Shown: positions 44,880 through 57,352, counted from the stretch's first letter. The stretch is DNA of 64,000 bases from Capitulum mitella (GCA_030062745.1 CP099846.1:2604001-2668000), one strand, 5' to 3'. Notes: a model not told the origin generated them from the letters alone. Numbers and translations are program-made.

Positions 44880-45745
44880 TTTTCGGCATCTCTAGTTCAA
44901 ACATTGCTAACGATACTATTTGGCAGAGTTCTCGGCATGTTGATTGCCAGTTTTCCTGTCTTATTCATTGGGTTAAACTACTTAATTCTGCATTGCTTTT
45001 TATATTGTTTATGTCACTGACGACTTCAGCCACAATGCCAGGCGATTTTAGCCCCTCCTCAGATCTGTAAGATGTCGTGACAGGGTTTTTCCTTTCCTGA
45101 GATTTGATGATGGTTCTGGTGCGACAGACGATCGTGAACGAGACGAATTTTTCAGCCATGCCTTTGTTGCTAAATTTTCTGAACCCATCGTTAATAGGCG
45201 GCCGGGTGCATCGTTGATCGACATCGTCTATCGTCGGGTGTATGATATCGACAGTTTTAATGAGTTTTCTTTGCGTCATGAGGTTGGGGCAAACCTAAAA
45301 AATCCGTTCCTAATGTACTAATGATCTTCAAGTTCATAATGATTTTGGACTATGCAGTCTCCGGGCCAAGATTTTCTGGAGCGCGGTGAAGAGACCGCTT
45401 TATCTTCGACAAAAATTTGCTTTTATCTTACTAGGGAAATTTCCAACCGCCCAGAAGCGCACTAGCATGACGCCTGTTCATAAAAGGGGAGACAGAAAAG
45501 GCCCAAATAGTTACCGACCTGTGTCCTTCTCTCCACCTATTCGAAGATTCCGTGACATGTGATCAGTCATTGAATCATGTTTCGTCCGTGATATCCACGA
45601 TTTCCTCGCTGGGCGCTCCTGCGAACCAACCCCGCCTGTCTTGCCCAGCAGGTGTTGAACTCGATTGGCGATGGCTTCCAGAAAGAGCTTTCGGCCTTCA
45701 GCAGTGTTTAAACAGACTTCCCTTTTCATTCCGTTAAAGTCCTGC
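44880..45745 (+). pseudogene. LINE RT N-terminal fragment (CR1-like), plus strand
   Basis: The clearest part is MTPVHKRGDRKGPNSYRPVS at about 45468-45527, the conserved PVxKKGD..NYRPVS region. Upstream text (FFSHAFVAKFSEPIVN) is consistent with the usual pre-RT linker. Frames are broken. Confidence 0.65.
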
Positions 45746-46297
45746 ATATGCGGAGAAAATGATTATATTGTGTTGTATTGTACTGCGTTATACTGAAATC
45801 GAACCGTTCACAATCGGTGACTTTTACGGTTCTGCATAACTGATATAAGACTTGGGTGACGGCAGTGAATAAGAAAATAATAAAAGAAATCGGACCATGC
45901 ATAAAGATAACATTCACTTGCAACACAATATTACGCACTGCAGGCCGCGAATTAGGCGGTGTGGTTCGAAGAGAGCAGCTTTAGTTTTAGTGCTCATTTA
46001 AACCGGCTGACAGTCATGGTATGGAAATCAAGTGGAAGAGTATTTCAGTAATGAGCTGTACTGCGGATTTTCTGGAGACTAGGTATGATGCTGGAAGAGC
46101 GTAAATAAGAGAGTCAAGCTATTCAAGTGCATCACGTGCACTCTCCGCGTGGTCAAATTTTTGTTAACCCGAGACGACTCGCGTTGCAAAACTGATGATG
46201 TTTTGGATACAACGATAGCATTTTGTTGTTGGCGTATATGTTGTCATGCTGGCGTAGCCGTTTACATAGGCAACCATGTGGTTTTAAATTTGCGAGA
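45746..46297. other. no gene recognised
   Basis: Unassigned sequence between two LINE fragments. Confidence 0.4.
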
Positions 46298-46687
46298 TCA
46301 CCAGAGCATTAACGATTGCTGGAGGAGTTTCGGATGAAAGATGTTGTCGAAGGTGAGATAGGCTAACCGGGATACCTCAGCACTTATGCGAGGGAGATGA
46401 AGCACATGAGCATGCAACGAGAGTTGCTGGCCAAATATGAATCCAAGGTTTTTGACATCAGAAGAGGGAGTCAGATATGCGATGCGAAACTTACCCGTAA
46501 CGTGCGGAAGTGTTCGCGTATTTTGTCTAGACCCGAGCGTACTTGACTTCGTTACGTTAAATTTTTGTCCGTTACTGTGAAAATAACCGCTAAGAAAAGA
46601 GAGAACAGACTTCATGCCAGCGATAAGAGCAGACAGACATGATCTGGATTCCGGGGCCAGTACATGAGTATCGTCAGCGTTCTGCAC
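46298..46687 (-). pseudogene. LINE RT palm fragment (NADD), minus strand
   Basis: Reads QNADDTHVLAPESRSCL, then SGYFHSNGQKFNVTKSSTLG, SRQNTRTLPHVTGKF and SSDVKNLGFIFGQQLSLHAH. This is the YADD box (Tyr replaced by Asn) followed by the usual CR1-type C-terminal motifs. Confidence 0.82.
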
Positions 46688-47189
46688 TGCAAGAGCATCG
46701 GCTGCGCACAGACTTGGGCCATTAGCAAACGTACAGAAGAGGAAAGGGTCGAGAGAAGAACTTTTGGAACCTCTTTGATTTATGGCTCGCGGTCAGTATA
46801 CATTAGAGATGTGGAGCCATCTGAGCCCGTAAAGCCAACACTGCTGTATGCACTGAAGTAACACACGACTTTCAATATGTCAGGAAACATTGTACTGATG
46901 CAGACGTGTGACAAAATGAACGAATTACACTCAAGCAGGGTATAATCCACTGATTTCGTAATGCATCTACATCATAGCAGTGTCTCCTGATCTATTTTTA
47001 TCATTTTCTTTGTACCCTATACATCAAACCGCCATTGACTGGCATCCCAGCCGAACCCTTTGACTGGGGGGAGGCAAAGTTTGCGCTCTTGTCTGTCTCG
47101 GGACCTAATCATCCGACTTAGTCATGTCATGTCTTTAGGTCGATTTAGATTTATGTATGTTTAGATTTGTTTTTTATTCCATATACATG

Positions 47190-47190
<1 letters not shown>
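46688..47190. other. no gene recognised
   Basis: Unassigned. Confidence 0.4.

Positions 47191-47243
<53 letters not shown>
47191..47243. repeat. (TA)~26 within a TGATTA/TAATCA palindrome
   Basis: 53-bp TA run bounded by ATGATTA on the left and TAATCATT on the right. Confidence 0.95.
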
Positions 47244-47245
<2 letters not shown>

Positions 47246-47414
47246 CATTAGACTAGTCATGCGCCAATCGAAAGATCTCAAGGAGGCGGTCCTAAAACAA
47301 AAACATGCATTGAAATTCTATTTTGAGGTCAGAGGCCAGGCAAAAGACGGGCTAAAGGTCCAAACTGAACTTCTTGCATCAGAGGCCACACAATTTAGAC
47401 AGAGGAGCAAGGGG

Positions 47415-47760
47415 TCAGTTAGCAGATGCGTAAGTAGAGCTGGCCTTGATCCGTCCGCTCCACCATCTTGGCAATGACCGGAAGTATCGGAATGGGACAG
47501 AAGTTAGGCGAGTCTTTAGGAGCACGCGACACGTATCCTGGGTATGCTGGGGAATGCTTCCAGGAGTCCTGGATATCGTTGCTCGTGATGCAGGAGTTGA
47601 TGAGATGGAGCGGAACACGATAAATCCTGGGCGTTTTTCCAGCGACGTTCGCTCGCCCCTGACGCAGAACGCACCTGCTGATATGTCGCAATCAGTCAGC
47701 CCCAACTGCCGGGCGCGCTTAGCGGTCGGCTCTGCGGAGGTGTGTGGAGCCGCACCATAC
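47415..47760 (-). pseudogene. LINE RT N-terminal fragment, minus strand
   Basis: Reads DSPNFCPIPILPVIAKMVER then DQGQLY, close to the standard NFRPISILPVIAKIxERxVxxQL motif, with RVPLHLINSCITSNDIQDSW upstream. One end of a decayed CR1-type element. The palm fragment at 46298-46687 is on the same strand and could belong to it, separated by about 0.7 kb. Confidence 0.75.
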
Positions 47761-49394
47761 ATTCAGCACGATGCACGGGTAAAAGTTTGTTTTCGTCCGA
47801 TGTTGGTGGAGTGGTGGGACTGCGGAGAGTGCGTGACTTGATGGGGGTGAACCTGAACCAACGGACGTAGACCAAACACTGGAGACAGTTGAGGTGGAAA
47901 GGACAGACCAGTCGGTCGCACGGCAATCAGATCGAAACGAGTCCGATCGAATTGTTCCAAAGACCGGGGTTTGATTCTACATGACTTTAAACGTGGGCGA
48001 GAAACAATAAAATGACAGGATTGGGTACCATTACGTTCAATGTCACGGTTCATTATTTTCACGTCTTGTAGAAAGGTCAGGGTGATGAATAGGCCGGAGC
48101 TGATGTGACCTGACTGAAAAAGTACTTTCCAAGAAAATCAAGCAAAAGCGACTGGGAAAGTGTCGAGGCGGATAGGAAATCACCATTTAGTTTATACGTG
48201 GAACTTAAAAAACAGCCTACGGTTCGTCCAGCCAAATTTTGAATCAACGCACAAAAGCCCTGTTTCTTACCCTCTTTACCAACCCATACCCCACATGTAA
48301 GGCATATTAGGCTAAAACAATTAAGCCTGCAAAAACACAGTAATTTAGCAGTAAAACGGCGAAAAAGAACCCACGCGGAGCCAAATGCTTGGCTGGGTTG
48401 TTAAGATACATCTCTTGCTCATATCACCTGCAAGTACAACAGAACAACAGGTGAAACGCAGAACAACATCCTGGTACGGGAACTCAAGAGTTTTAAAATC
48501 AGCTTCGAGGTCTGCAGCGGTGCGGCGCGGTGGTCGGTGCAGCGAGGCGGCTATGATGCGCTTGTCGTCATATCTGAACAGACTCCAAAGTGATTCAGAT
48601 TTCCACGCAATATTTATAGCTGCAACAGTTTGACAGGTTTGTACTGATACCTATCATGATAAATAGTAGCTGCCCCCCGTATCCGCGAGAATGCCTATGA
48701 CGATCATTACGCTTGACGACGTAACAACAAGGAGCCGACTGGGTGCACTAGATTTTAACCGATTCCCAGAAAACACAACAAAAACTTATTTTAATCGTTC
48801 AGTTTACTCGCAGAGCTCAGCGGCTTTTAGTTTCGGCCATTGAATGTTCGTGGCACATGTCTGAGTTCTCGGCGCCCGACCTGGTCATTCAGCTCCCCTG
48901 ATGACGTCTGGAGCCATGCTTGCGCTTCTTGGAATGGACGATGAATTGGGCGCCCCCGCCGCACGTGAGGCACCATGGTGCGCGCCGCCCGGTTAAGGTG
49001 ACCCTCCTAGGAGGGTTGTCCACCGGCCGAACCGATTCGACCGACCGCTGTAACTTAAAGGTCGCTTCGGTTGAGCTTGGATCGGTGTGCCGTTACAGTC
49101 AGTTCTTCCCAGGGAATTCATACGTCAGAACGCCGCGCCGCACGGCACAAAGCGTCACGGAAAAGGCGAGCATCCGGCGAGGTGTGATGCGTAGCCGAGG
49201 TGGCTGTAGTCACTCTTGGGTGGTGACAAGACAATCACGGCGGTCCGAACAATTTTCCCACTCCAGGTGTCGCATGTACTGCAAAAACAGTCTGAGGGAA
49301 AGATGATTCATTTTTGCTAGAGAATGTTTCTAGTTTAGACCAAGCTGTCATTACTGAGCGACGCGCAGGATGTTGAATGGGTAGGGTTTATCAA
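47761..49394. other. no gene recognised
   Basis: The open frame at 48920-49306 (plus) has no recognisable domain. Confidence 0.4.
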
Positions 49395-49990
49395 TACCAG
49401 TACGGTTTGTTTGTTCGTGAGCGCTAGGTAAGCAGGCGGTGCGGTGGCTACGTTGGGACCGTATGGGTAAAAGCATTGAAATGCGAAAGATCACGCTGGA
49501 GAGAAAACATCGTTTTCACACAACATAACATCAGCATTGATCATGTACCACCATCACATCGTCTGTTCTTGATCAATAATCTGTACCAGTACCGCTTGCA
49601 TATTGGTTTGCGCTAGGTAAATAAACGATGGGTTGGCTACGTTGGGACCATGTGGGTAACAGCAGTACAATGTGCAAGATCACACTGAAGAAAAAACGCC
49701 TTTTCCACACAAGTAAAACATCAATAGATATAATGTACGACCATCACGTTGTTTGTTCTTGATCAATAATCCAAACCAGCAGCGCTCCCATATTGGTTTG
49801 CGTTACGTAAGCAGACGGTGCGTTGAATAAGTAGGAACCGTATGGGCAATAGCACTGCAATGTTAAAGATCACGTTGGACAAAAAATGCTGTCTTTGCGG
49901 AGCAGAACGCTGGTGAGTAGTGACGATGTACGACCACCACACTGCTTGTACTTGATCGGTAATGCGTACCAGTGCCGTTTGCGTTAGGGT
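49395..49990. repeat. 188-bp satellite-like tandem array (3 units plus)
   Basis: Unit landmarks GCG(C/T)TA(G/C)GTAA..ACG..GGG..GGCTACGTTGGGACC recur at 49422, 49610 and 49799 (periods 188 and 189). Each unit also has TTCTTGATCAATAAT and a GTACCACCATCAC-like block. Confidence 0.9.
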
Positions 49991-50443
49991 GTCTCATCAT
50001 ATCGGTGAATCTCTTGGATTCATCTGAGACAAAATTTTCCCATGGTGCAAGGCCCTATGAGAACCTTTAAGGCAAAACAAACTGCACCAATAGGGATATT
50101 CGTGATGCGGGAATGACTTGTCTGAGAGGAGCCAAGAAACTCCTTTTCGATATCAGCGCTACCTATTTCGGCAACGGAGACATCTTGCGTCATCTACTGC
50201 CTAGTCTTTCGCCACTTTCCCGCAGTACCGGCACCTAGTGACAGTAACGTTTATTATTTGTTTTTATGTAAAGAAATCTAAAATACTCTACAGAGACTGT
50301 AAAGAAACTGAAAAAAATTACAGAAAGCTGTTGAATTAAGCTGCTGATGGCCTAGATCAAAACGCTGCCTAGAAAATGAAATGAGAAATGCTCAAAATAT
50401 ATCAGCAGGAAGCGCTAAGTTCAAGGTAACGGTTGTTTACGTA
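49991..50443. other. no gene recognised
   Basis: Unassigned. Confidence 0.4.
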
Positions 50444-50880
50444 TCATTGCGATGTTGATTCACGGTTCGAATCGGTGGCGGCGGAGGCGCGGGGCAACGG
50501 GGGCAAAGTGCCCCCTACCCAAAGACATGGGGAGCAGACATTTTGCCCCGCAGAAATGACCGCGTGCCACGTACAAGTTTTTTGCAGCCGAGTCTTGAGA
50601 TAGGAACTGGTTATGGCGTTACACATACATACACGCATAAACCAGACGAACGTAAAGGAATATCGCTCATTTCATAGACTTGCTTTGGTCTGGGAAGCTG
50701 AGGGCGCAAAACCTGCCGCCTATACAATAATGTTAACCGTGTTTTTAACCCAATTTCTTGTCATCTGCGCCAATCACTTCATCTGGTTGAATATGCTGGA
50801 AGGACTGGGACTGCACTCTGCAAACGAACGTGTCACATTAATTGATCGGGCTCGCATGCACGTCAGATACGGCGCAAATA
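50444..50880. mobile_element. repeat family B, rearranged fragments
   Basis: 50444-50640 is the inverted 3' end of family B (ATTTTGCCCC, CAAGTTTTTTG..GAACTGGTTATGGCG). 50735-50880 is its 5' part in plus orientation, with TTTTTAACCCAATTTCTTG, matching 58765-58910. Confidence 0.7.
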
Positions 50881-51834
50881 CTTTGACAGAAAAAGCAAGG
50901 CTTCAAAAAGATATCTTGAACGTCGGTGAAGACCGTTCCAGTGAGTGGCGTAGTGGCGTCCGGATTTTTTTTTGGGGGGGGGAGAGGATTCCAAAGAGTG
51001 AGGGAGTCCAACACTGAGGGAGACCCTTGAGAACTACGGGTGCCTCCATGGGTAGAACACTAAGGGTGCTTGGTACATATATTTTAGTGTCATAAAAAAT
51101 GAGTGTACCTCACAGCACTAAAACATACGGAGACTCCATGTGTATGATTTCTGGCCGTCACTGCGCGAGTTTTTGAACTGTCTCTGTTTTTTTCCACCGG
51201 CGCGTCCTGCATCTCAAGGACTCTGAAAATTGCAGAGGTTGATCATACGCTAAGCGCAGTTTAAGTTAGCTGTGTTTTACGGCGCTACGACTAAATCTGA
51301 TTATGTTGCCCGGGAATTTGCCCGGGATCATACAACTTTTCTCTGGTCCTGGCCCACAGGTAAGTACGTTTCAGCAGTATGGATAGCAACTGTCATAGAT
51401 TGGTAAATGTGAATAATTATGTCAGTGTGGAAATGAGACATCAATAATGACCATGGTGAAATTCCTTTATGCTCAGTTTACCACATTTCGAAGATTTATT
51501 CGTTTGATTCGGTTTTCATTGTATAAAAAATACAATGAACATCTTAAAAATAACGCCCCTTTTATACTTACTCCCAGACCGGGACGTAACCCAAGTGTCG
51601 GCAGAGCTGCTGACTCACGGTGCCGTGGTGATCACTCGTAAAGTTGCAGGACACGGTGGCGGTGTAGCGTACCGGTATTACGGTGACATTCATAGTGTGG
51701 TTGTATCGTTCCACGGCAAGTAGCTGGGGCAAGGAGCAAGGTAATAATGCGGCAGACGTGCACTATTACCCTGTTCAAGTTTCGAGGGCGTCGAGTGGGT
51801 GAGACCGCAGTCGGACACAGGTGCCCTCCTCTGA
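50881..51834. other. no gene recognised
   Basis: Includes a T8/G9 homopolymer pair at about 50966-50982. No domain. Confidence 0.4.
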
Positions 51835-51990
51835 TCGAAAAATTCTCTTTGCGCGCATCCATATCTACATCTGTCTGTAGCAATCTTCAAAATATCTTTT
51901 GGTGCATGTTAATTGTTATTGGTTTAGAGCTTGGCTGGTTGAGAAATGAGAATTTCTGGAGCAGGGATGATAAGGGTACTAGGGTAAAAT
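51835..51990 (+). mobile_element. repeat family B, internal fragment
   Basis: TTTGCGCGCATCCATATCTA and GGAGCAGGGATGATAAGG align with 58905-59035. Confidence 0.65.
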
Positions 51991-52734
51991 GGCGCAATGT
52001 AAAAATGGCGAATGCCTTGTAGCGTTCTCGGCTTTCCTCGGTCGTCGATACGCGTTCCGGTACGAGTGATGTACTTTGGAAACGGTTTCTGAGGAATTAA
52101 TAATGATCGTAATAACAGTTCCTTGAAACTGAACTATCGTATACAACATGAGAACAACGACCAAAAGGATCGATACGTGACATGAGAAAATCAGTGCAAA
52201 CGGCCAAATGGCAAAAGCAACGTGAGCAGCGGTGAACGAAACTTAACTATCACTGGGTAATCAACTGCATCTTGGTTAACACTATGGCCAAAATGTACGC
52301 GAGTAATTATTTAACATAGCGGACACAGGCAGTCGAGGATGATGATAAATGATGAATGCGGCGATAACAGAACAAAGAGATACCAGACTAAAGAAAGCAA
52401 CAGAAAGTAAACCATAACACCCTAGTTTGTTTTAATCAAGCCCAAACAAACTGCATCGCAACTATCTTCTAAACAAGCACCAACAAAGAAGAAAAGACTT
52501 AATAATCCGAAATACCCGATGAACACTTTAATGTTGCATGAAGACAAGTCTATTTGCCAGAACGAGCGCAAACCGCAATGTCGTCCTGTTTCCCCGACCA
52601 CGTCAAAAAGAGTGGCTGGCCGGCCCCCTCGGCCAGAAGGTCGGTTCAGCCACGTGAGCGACCGAGCAGGGCAGGGGCGCCGCCAGAGCCAGAGCCGTGA
52701 CGCCCGGGCGGCCAGCGGCGGCAACAGTGTTTTT
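51991..52734. other. spacer with scattered AAATGGC units
   Basis: Isolated AAAATGGCG motifs at 51988-52010 and near 52205 precede the dense array. No gene. Confidence 0.5.
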
Positions 52735-53110
52735 GGCGAATGCTAGATGGCGAATGCTGAATGGCGTCCTGCAAAAATGGCGACAAGCTAAAATGACGAA
52801 CGGCCAAATGGCGAATGGCCAAATAGCGACATGTAAAAATGGCGAAAAGCCAAAATGGCGAACTGCTGAATGGAGAATGGCCAAATGGCGACATGTGAAC
52901 CAGGCGACGTGCCAAAATGGCGAGCGACTAAATGGCGACCTATAAAGGCGACCTGCCAAAACGGCGACAGCTTTAATGGCAAATGGCTAAATGGTGACGT
53001 GTAAAAAAGGCGACATGCCACAATGGCGAATGGCTAAATGTCAACGTGTAGATGTGTAAAAATGCCAGACGAATAAATGGCAAAATGGCCCATGAATGGA
53101 CAAATGGATA
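52735..53110 (+). repeat. AAATGGCG-type ~16-bp degenerate array
   Basis: About 25 units built on AAATGGCGAATGGCC and GACATGTAAAAATGGCG. All run in one orientation. The core matches the YY1/Pho-type motif (AAAATGGCG, reverse CGCCATTTT). Confidence 0.9.
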
Positions 53111-53159
53111 TGGCCGCCCCGTACCAGGTCAGACCTCTTTAGTCCGTTCTCAACTGGCC

Positions 53160-53240
53160 TCTTGATAATAGTTAATCTCCTCCGGGACTCGAACCCGGTG
53201 CGACGGGATCCAAGTGTTTAATCTTATCCCCAGGCCATGG
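53160..53240 (-). mobile_element. tRNA-like sequence, SINE head or tRNA pseudogene
   Basis: Minus strand: B box GGGTTCGAGTCCCGG (about 53193-53179) with matching T-arm, and an A-box-like TGGCCTGGGGATAAG about 50 bp upstream. No full cloverleaf is evident. Confidence 0.5.
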
Positions 53241-53447
53241 TGTAGTTACGAGTAGTTTGATGCTGCTTCCGACATCCCCCTTTTGCTATCTCAGGAGGAT
53301 CTAGCAATGCAGCCAGAAACAAAACCGAACGGTAGCCGGTGGTCTTGTCATTATCCGTCTCCCTCCTAAAAAAATATAAAAAAAACAAGGGATGCTGACC
53401 TATCTCACATGACACATACGTAGCGAGGCATGAAAAGTCCCCAACAA

Positions 53448-53547
53448 TGTCCGTCCGTCCGTCCCCCCCTCCTCCCTCTCTCTTTTCCTTTCTCTCCCTC
53501 TTTCTCTTTCTCTCTCTCTCTCTTTCTCCCCCCTCTCTCTCTCTTTC

Positions 53548-53588
<41 letters not shown>
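53448..53588. repeat. pyrimidine-rich CT tract
   Basis: Almost pure C/T, ending in a (TC)n run. The Ser/Leu/Pro frames on the plus strand and the Arg/Glu frame on the minus are artefacts. Confidence 0.95.
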
Positions 53589-53743
53589 CCTATTTTTGCA
53601 CATCACGTCCAGGGACCACGGAGCTGGAGCTGGATGAGATGGCCGGCTAGTCGGCCGGGCCCGGTGTGATCGAAAGGCATGCTCTCCCAGGTCAGTCTCC
53701 TGCCCACCTGGTGAAGAAACTCCACTACGTGTGCCTTGTGCCT

Positions 53744-53788
53744 ACACATCCATATGACATGCTAGCGAGACATGTCATATGGATGTGT
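53744..53788. repeat. perfect 18-bp hairpin
   Basis: ACACATCCATATGACATG (53744-53761) is followed, after a 9-base loop CTAGCGAGA, by its exact reverse complement (53771-53788). Confidence 0.97.
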
Positions 53789-54005
53789 AACGTGCTTGAA
53801 TGTTTCCCTGGTGATGTTCATGGGAAATTGACGAAACGCTGCATGATTTTGGAGGCCTGCACTTTTTCCTGGAGAAGAGGTCGGAAGAGTTTGTACAGAG
53901 AGACCAGGAAGACTAACGAAGAAAATAAAAACAACTAACTTCGCTGTCATATTTAATCAAACTGGCATGAACAAAAATGTGCTTTCAGGGTGCACGCATA
54001 TACCT

Positions 54006-54008
<3 letters not shown>
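53789..54008. other. no gene recognised
   Basis: Unassigned. Confidence 0.4.

Positions 54009-54064
<56 letters not shown>
54009..54064. repeat. (TA)28 microsatellite
   Basis: Uninterrupted AT/TA run. Confidence 0.97.
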
Positions 54065-54066
<2 letters not shown>

Positions 54067-54084
54067 TATATGTTTGTGTTTGCC

Positions 54085-54350
54085 ATTGAGCCATTCGCCA
54101 TCGTGGCATGTCGCCTTTTTACAGGTCGCCATTTTGCCGTTCGCTATTTAGCCATTTGCTATCTTGGCATGCCGCCTTTTTAACATATCGCCATTTTGCC
54201 GTTCGTCATTAAGCCAGTCGCCATTTCTACATGGCGCCATTCAGCATTCGCCATCTGGCATTCTCAGCAATGCCAAAAAGGCATTCGCCTTTTGGCAGGT
54301 AGGCAGTCACCAAAAAGGCATTCGCCATTCTCACGTTTCGCGAGAATGGC
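54085..54350 (-). repeat. inverted AAATGGCG-type array
   Basis: The same unit as 52735-53110 but on the other strand (CGCCATTTTGCCGTTCG, GGCATGTCGCC). The two arrays face each other across about 1 kb. Confidence 0.88.
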
Positions 54351-54399
54351 AAAACGTGTTTTTGTGATTTTGAACGAAATCGCTATTTTGTCCCGACAC

Positions 54400-55395
54400 C
54401 GATAATAGGACCCCTATGAGCCTTTGGTTTAGGTGGCGTCAATGGGTTCTTTTCCCGACACACGGACACCATTCCATGGCGGGAGAGCGTTTCCTGGCTG
54501 GCAGCTCCTTTGCAGAGAAGCATCCTTTCCGGTCCTCGCATATGCCTTTTGGTAGGTACGTACTTGCCAGGGGCCCATTTACCGTTCTCGGTCAGGGGGC
54601 ACCCCACTACCTACCAGAGGGGTCTTTGACTGAGGACTGGGGTCTTAGGCAGAGGAGTGGGTTTGTCTTTTTCAGCCAGGAGAGCCCCTTTAAGCAAATG
54701 CCAGGGTCCCCTTCGTGTGCCGCAAAGATCTAGGGGGTCCTGGGATCCATGGGACCTCACTGGCTACGCTATTAGTTCAGGTACTTGCTACAGGTACTAT
54801 TGGTTTAGGTACTTGCTACAGGTATTATTGATTCAGGTACAGAGGGAGGCATACGGATACTTTCAGTCAACAACAAACCATCTTCTTCTGATTCTGTCCT
54901 GGTCCAGAGCCTGTCTTCTGGTGTCTGTTTTATTTGATCTTTCTCCGTCCATCTTTGTCTGGTCAGTTTTTTTAACGCTTTTGAAATCCCGAAATCGGAG
55001 AGTGCCTCAAACCCAGCAGCATCGAACAGTTTCGTTTTCAGCCATAAACGAAATAAGCTAGTTTGGTTCGCGATCGGCAAAAACATGCAAAACGCGACAT
55101 GTAAAATTCTTTATACACCTTCATTTCAATCAACCTCAAAGAAACACAACCAATTATTTTTATATGCGTGTATAGAACTAATCGAGGAATCTAGAAATGC
55201 AGTGGTAGAAGCGAGGAAATTTTGAAATGCGTAACGCCATAACCAGTTACTGTTTCAAGAGTCGGCTGACAAAAACTTGTACCTGACACGCGGTCATTTT
55301 TCCGGGACAAAAAGATATGTTTGCCCTCATGTCTTTGGACGGGGAGGAAGCGCTTCCCCCGTTGGCCGTCCCCGCTTCCGCCGCCACTGGTTATG
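54400..55395 (+). mobile_element. repeat family B, copy 2 (5'-truncated)
   Basis: Aligns along its length with 59010-59945: GATAATAGGACCCCTATGAG, GAGCGTTTCCTGGCTGGCAG, GGTAGGTACGTAC, TCGGAGAGTGCCTCAAACCC and a 3' end of CCCCGCTTCCGCCGCCACT. No transposase or RT is visible. Confidence 0.85.
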
Positions 55396-56263
55396 AGAAG
55401 TTCGAGGCTTGCGCCTACGATACCGACGCTGGGCATCGTGTGCGATCCGTAGGGATTATCGGTTTTCGTGGCGGGTAGAGCAGGCTCGCGAACACTCTGC
55501 GGTACAGATTACACTCTGGATCCGTGAAACAGCAGGTTTCGTATGCGCAGTCGAATTAGAGTTCTGGTGTTGTGGGACAGGCATGGAAGGGTACTGAATA
55601 ATATATAGTCGTAACTTCGCCCAGCCCAGCCTAACCTAACTTAACCTAACCTTACCTTTGAATATCACTCTTTGTTGGACCAAGCCAAATCCAATCCCAC
55701 CTCTTGTCGGCCTGCGGCCTGTGGTATTCTGTAACGCGCCTTGCACGCAAAAGCGCAACGGACCTTTTCCGATGCAAACATTGTCCAGTGCGAATCTTTT
55801 CAGATACAAACCTTACGTTTAAGAACATTTAGCCACGAATCGTTTCACCCACGAACTTTTTCCCTAAAAACCTTTTCCATACGAATCGTTACAGTGTCGT
55901 TGTCTCTTATTTCGAATTTCTAGACTGTTGAATTTTTAAACATTAGGGCTTATGAACATTAAGAGATATAAACGATTAGGAGTTTGAATTGTTCAGGGAA
56001 GGCGGAAGTTATTTCGGGATGGGGGGAGGGGCTGACAAACGGTTTGCGGATCCAGCCACCCCATTCGGCGAAACCTAAGGTAATTCTGATTTCTCCTCGG
56101 ATTTCGTTCACTTTGTTTTGAGTCCAGTCCAGACATGACAAGAAATAAATGTGACGAAATTACGATGACGATGGCAAAAGAATCACTGGACTCGCCCCTG
56201 TCCCCTTGTACCGTATTTTTAGTCTGTAATGAGGTCTTTAGTCTGTAATGAGTCGGGGACGGG
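55396..56263. other. spacer with CCTAA-type telomere-like units
   Basis: 55630-55656 contains CCTAACCTAACTTAACCTAA and similar units, resembling the arthropod (TTAGG)n telomere repeat in degenerate form. No gene. Confidence 0.5.
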
Positions 56264-57242
56264 TTAAACCGTCTCCGACTGGGGGGCAGTTGACTGCCCC
56301 CCCTGAGGTTTTTCTGGGATTGCGAGAGAACCAACAAACACAGAGTCACGAAACTTTGTGTACATTTTGCTCCGTCAATTTTACATCTCGTGTCAAAATT
56401 TTGACCTCAGGTCAGGTCAGGTGCCTGACCTAGGTCAGGTCAAACGGACCTATGTCCAAATAAGTTTAACGCCCTGTAAGTTTTTCGGGAAACAATGTAT
56501 TACATTAATACTTTCAGGCATTAGTGACCTTGACAGATGCAACAAATCTGTTATCCCAGATTTTTTCGGAATTTCCTGGATCATTTACGTAAGGTCAAGC
56601 CCATTTTTAAGACATATCGACGCTTTTTTCGGAAATTGACGGAATACATAACATTTTTAGTGTGGAGTGAAGCAGACATCTAGTTACCGTCATTGGGCAA
56701 AGTATCAGTGACTTCCAGCCATTGACCCGAGGTCAGGTCACGAATAACTGTAGTGGGCCAAAATGTACCACCGTCAAAATCGACGATGAATTACTCAGAA
56801 TGGGTAGAAAATGGCAGAACTAGGTTGCACAGACGTAAGTAATACCAGGAACCTCAAAAAGTTTGAAAAAGTAACATATTTTCGAAATAAACAGGCTATC
56901 GCGAATAAAGCTCCGCCAACTTCGTAGATTGGTAACTAATCAATTTTTCCAAAATTTAAGCATGAGAAACCATCACAAGAACCACAAAGATCAATAAAAT
57001 TGACATAGATAGTCTTTTTTCGCGAAAATAAAGGAACGCCAAAATTAGTTGCCGTCAATTTGTTACAGCATACGCCAGCGGCGCACACTGACAGCTGCCG
57101 AGAGGATTACCGTGTCTTTATTTCCCCCCCGGGGGAAGGGGAATCCCCCCCCCCGGGTTTTTTGCTTGCCAATTCCAGGCTTTTTGACGCAGCTTCACGA
57201 AACTTGGTGACTTTTCCTAGCTATTCCTTCTACGCGCCGTGA

Positions 57243-57298
57243 CAAAATTTCTTTTTTTTTTTTTTTTGGGGGGGGAGGTAGGCTTTTTTTTTTTTTTG

Positions 57299-57352
<54 letters not shown>

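Noticed and set aside
53400-53669. Arg-Glu and Ser-Leu-rich frames
   Set aside because: Translations of the CT microsatellite.
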